Below the pieces are notes generated by a model. It saw only the letters and a list, made by a program, of their open reading frames with translations. It was not told the DNA's origin and did not search any database. Shown in pieces: positions 11,982-13,179 of a DNA stretch of 13,179 nt. This stretch comes from Desulfobulbaceae bacterium UBA5173 (GTDB lineage Bacteria; Desulfobacterota; Desulfobulbia; Desulfobulbales; Desulfobulbaceae). The stretch's first letter is position 1, and each line of letters starts with the position of its first letter. The stretch is taken from contig DHWV01000073.1 in NCBI GenBank assembly GCA_002413355.1, forward strand, positions 1-13,179. The letters are read 5' to 3'. Both the position numbers and the translations under genes were made by a program.

Positions 11982-13179
11982 TCACCACTCCACCCGGAGG
12001 ATATTTTCCAGCGCGTCCACTTTGACGATGCGGACCCTGACTTCACTGCCCGGATCCGCCTGCAAGGAAGGATGCACGGGCAAATCCACATCAAAGAGGC
12101 AATCGAGCAGCAGTGCACTCACCCGCTGCGAGCCGCTGTTGACCACCAGCGCGGGCAGCGTGGTGCCAACCCGTTCTTCCAGCCAGCGCAGTATCCAGTA
12201 ACGGTGCCGCTGTTGACGCACCTTGTTGGCGCGGGATAGCTTGTCCTGAATAATGCCGACGAATTTGCGGCAGTCATCCAGCGAGAACAGCGTACCTTTG
12301 CCGCTGATCAGGCTGGATATTTGTAGCTGAACAGCCGTGTCTAAAACTCGGCGGATGGGCGAAGTGACGGTGGTGTAGCAGTTGAGACCAAGCCCGGAAT
12401 GCGGCTTCGGATTGGCGGTCAGCTCGCCGCGAGCAAGGAAGCGACGCTGGCAGGCGATATCGGCCAAGCTGTTCTGCACGCCGGAGATCAGCCGTTTTTT
12501 TGGCGGCGGCTGGGAGCGGAACAGGCCCGGTGCCTCGTGCGCGGCAAGATAGTCAGCGGCAATGCCGTTGGCAAGGATCATGCACTCGGAGACAATGCTG
12601 CGGGCAGGCGTATCGGACGGTGAGAGGTTAACTGTCACGTTGCCGTCCTCGACATAGACATTTACATCCGGCAAGGACAGCAGGAGCGCACCGCGTTCGG
12701 CCCGCCGCTGGCGCAGTTGGAGCTGGAGTCGGTTGAGCAGGCGCAGGGCATTGTCATCGTCCACCATCCGGTCGGCCTCAGTGTAGGTGAGCTGCCGCTT
12801 GACCTTGATTACGCTGAGGACGATCCTGCTGCTGAGAATTTCCCCTTCCGGCGACATTTTCACCAAGAAGCTGACCGCTGGCCGCACCCGATCTTTGATC
12901 AGGCTGAATACACCCTGCGACAGCTCGCGGGGCATCATCGGCACCTGGCCTTCGGGAAAATAGAGCGAAGTGGCCCGCTCCAAACTCTCGGCAAAGAGCA
13001 GATCTTTCGGGCTGAGGAAATAGGCCACATCCGAGACATGCACGCCGACCAGCAGGCTGCCGTCCTCCTGCGGCTCGACATGCAGCGCGTCATCGTAGTC
13101 GCGGGTGGAAGAGCCGTCTATAGTGAAAATGTCCAGCTCGCGGAAATCCTTGCGTTTGGGATCGGCCAGCAGCTCCTCG
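11982..13179 (-). CDS. RNase II/RNase R-family 3'-5' exoribonuclease (5' end outside window)
   Basis: 399 codons are visible in the minus-strand frame from 13178 to the TGA at 11984-11982. An in-frame GTG at 13043 is internal and not the start, since coding continues upstream with family motifs. The RNB catalytic motif I20-D-G-S-S-T-R-D-Y-D-D-A supplies the metal-binding aspartates D21, D27, D29 and D30, followed by V-G-V-H-V-S-D-V-A-Y-F. Later, Y-T-T-V-T-S-P-I-R-R carries the catalytic arginine. The segment after it, V-L-D-T, departs from the usual Y-P-D of RNase II/R. The last 30 residues resemble a short S1/OB strand set. It degrades single-stranded RNA processively in the cytoplasm. The N-terminal RNA-binding domains are off the window, so RNase II, RNase R or a divergent RNB clade cannot be settled. 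Confidence 0.9.
   Translation of the reverse strand, partial: EELLADPKRKDFRELDIFTIDGSSTRDYDDALHVEPQEDGSLLVGVHVSDVAYFLSPKDLLFAESLERATSLYFPEGQVPMMPRELSQGVFSLIKDRVRPAVSFLVKMSPEGEILSSRIVLSVIKVKRQLTYTEADRMVDDDNALRLLNRLQLQLRQRRAERGALLLSLPDVNVYVEDGNVTVNLSPSDTPARSIVSECMILANGIAADYLAAHEAPGLFRSQPPPKKRLISGVQNSLADIACQRRFLARGELTANPKPHSGLGLNCYTTVTSPIRRVLDTAVQLQISSLISGKGTLFSLDDCRKFVGIIQDKLSRANKVRQQRHRYWILRWLEERVGTTLPALVVNSGSQRVSALLLDCLFDVDLPVHPSLQADPGSEVRVRIVKVDALENILRVEW

Noticed and set aside
11691..12239. 182-codon plus-strand open frame opposite the channel and ribonuclease genes
   Set aside because: It spans two well-supported minus-strand genes and shows no domain or ribosome-binding site.

Overview
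The window looks like chromosomal DNA of a Gram-negative, probably Desulfobacterota (deltaproteobacterial, perhaps Desulfobulbales-like) bacterium. This rests on the PhoH-YbeY-PdxJ gene run, a CsgG/HfaB-type outer-membrane lipoprotein, several Sec signal peptides and moderately high GC. The taxonomic call is an inference from gene content only. No tRNA, rRNA, insertion sequence or CRISPR array is visible.

Layout. (1) 1-4136, minus strand: two small secreted paralogous proteins with regularly spaced Q-G-x-N motifs (4136-3705 and 3534-3100), a third small secreted protein (3084-2725), a CsgG/HfaB-like lipoprotein pore (2596-1433), an L,D-transpeptidase-fold enzyme of the YafK/DpaA type (1387-581), and the N-terminal 150 codons of tryptophanyl-tRNA synthetase (450-1, running off the window). 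(2) 4137-4440: an AT-rich divergent promoter region. (3) 4441-8198, plus strand: a periplasmic two-module propeller-like protein, a DsbA-type thiol oxidoreductase carrying a third copy of the same module, then PhoH (YbeZ), YbeY and PdxJ. The last three are tightly coupled, and YbeY reads in frame into PdxJ without a stop. (4) 8208-13179, minus strand: a compact cluster read as RNase II/R-family ribonuclease (5' end missing), TrkA-domain potassium channel, PIN-like nuclease with a C-terminal winged-helix-like tail, and penicillin-binding protein 1C. This block converges on pdxJ with only 9 bases between the stops.

How the parts may work together. The most interesting section is 581-6034. It reads like a compact export and assembly system for a surface fibre or anchor. 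A CsgG/HfaB-like pore is encoded with three tiny exported proteins. Two have a roughly 35-residue Q-G-x-N repeat reminiscent of curlin or HfaA-type subunits, and all three end in a penultimate cysteine. Directly across the divergent promoter lies a DsbA-like disulfide oxidoreductase joined to a beta-rich module, next to a protein made of two copies of that module. A peptidoglycan-active enzyme follows the pore gene. I infer, without proof, that the cysteine tails are oxidised or cross-linked by the DsbA-like protein and that the pore is seated in the cell wall with help from the YafK-like enzyme. The rest of the window is housekeeping: ribosome maturation (YbeY/YbeZ), vitamin B6 synthesis, cell-wall synthesis, RNA decay and K+ transport.
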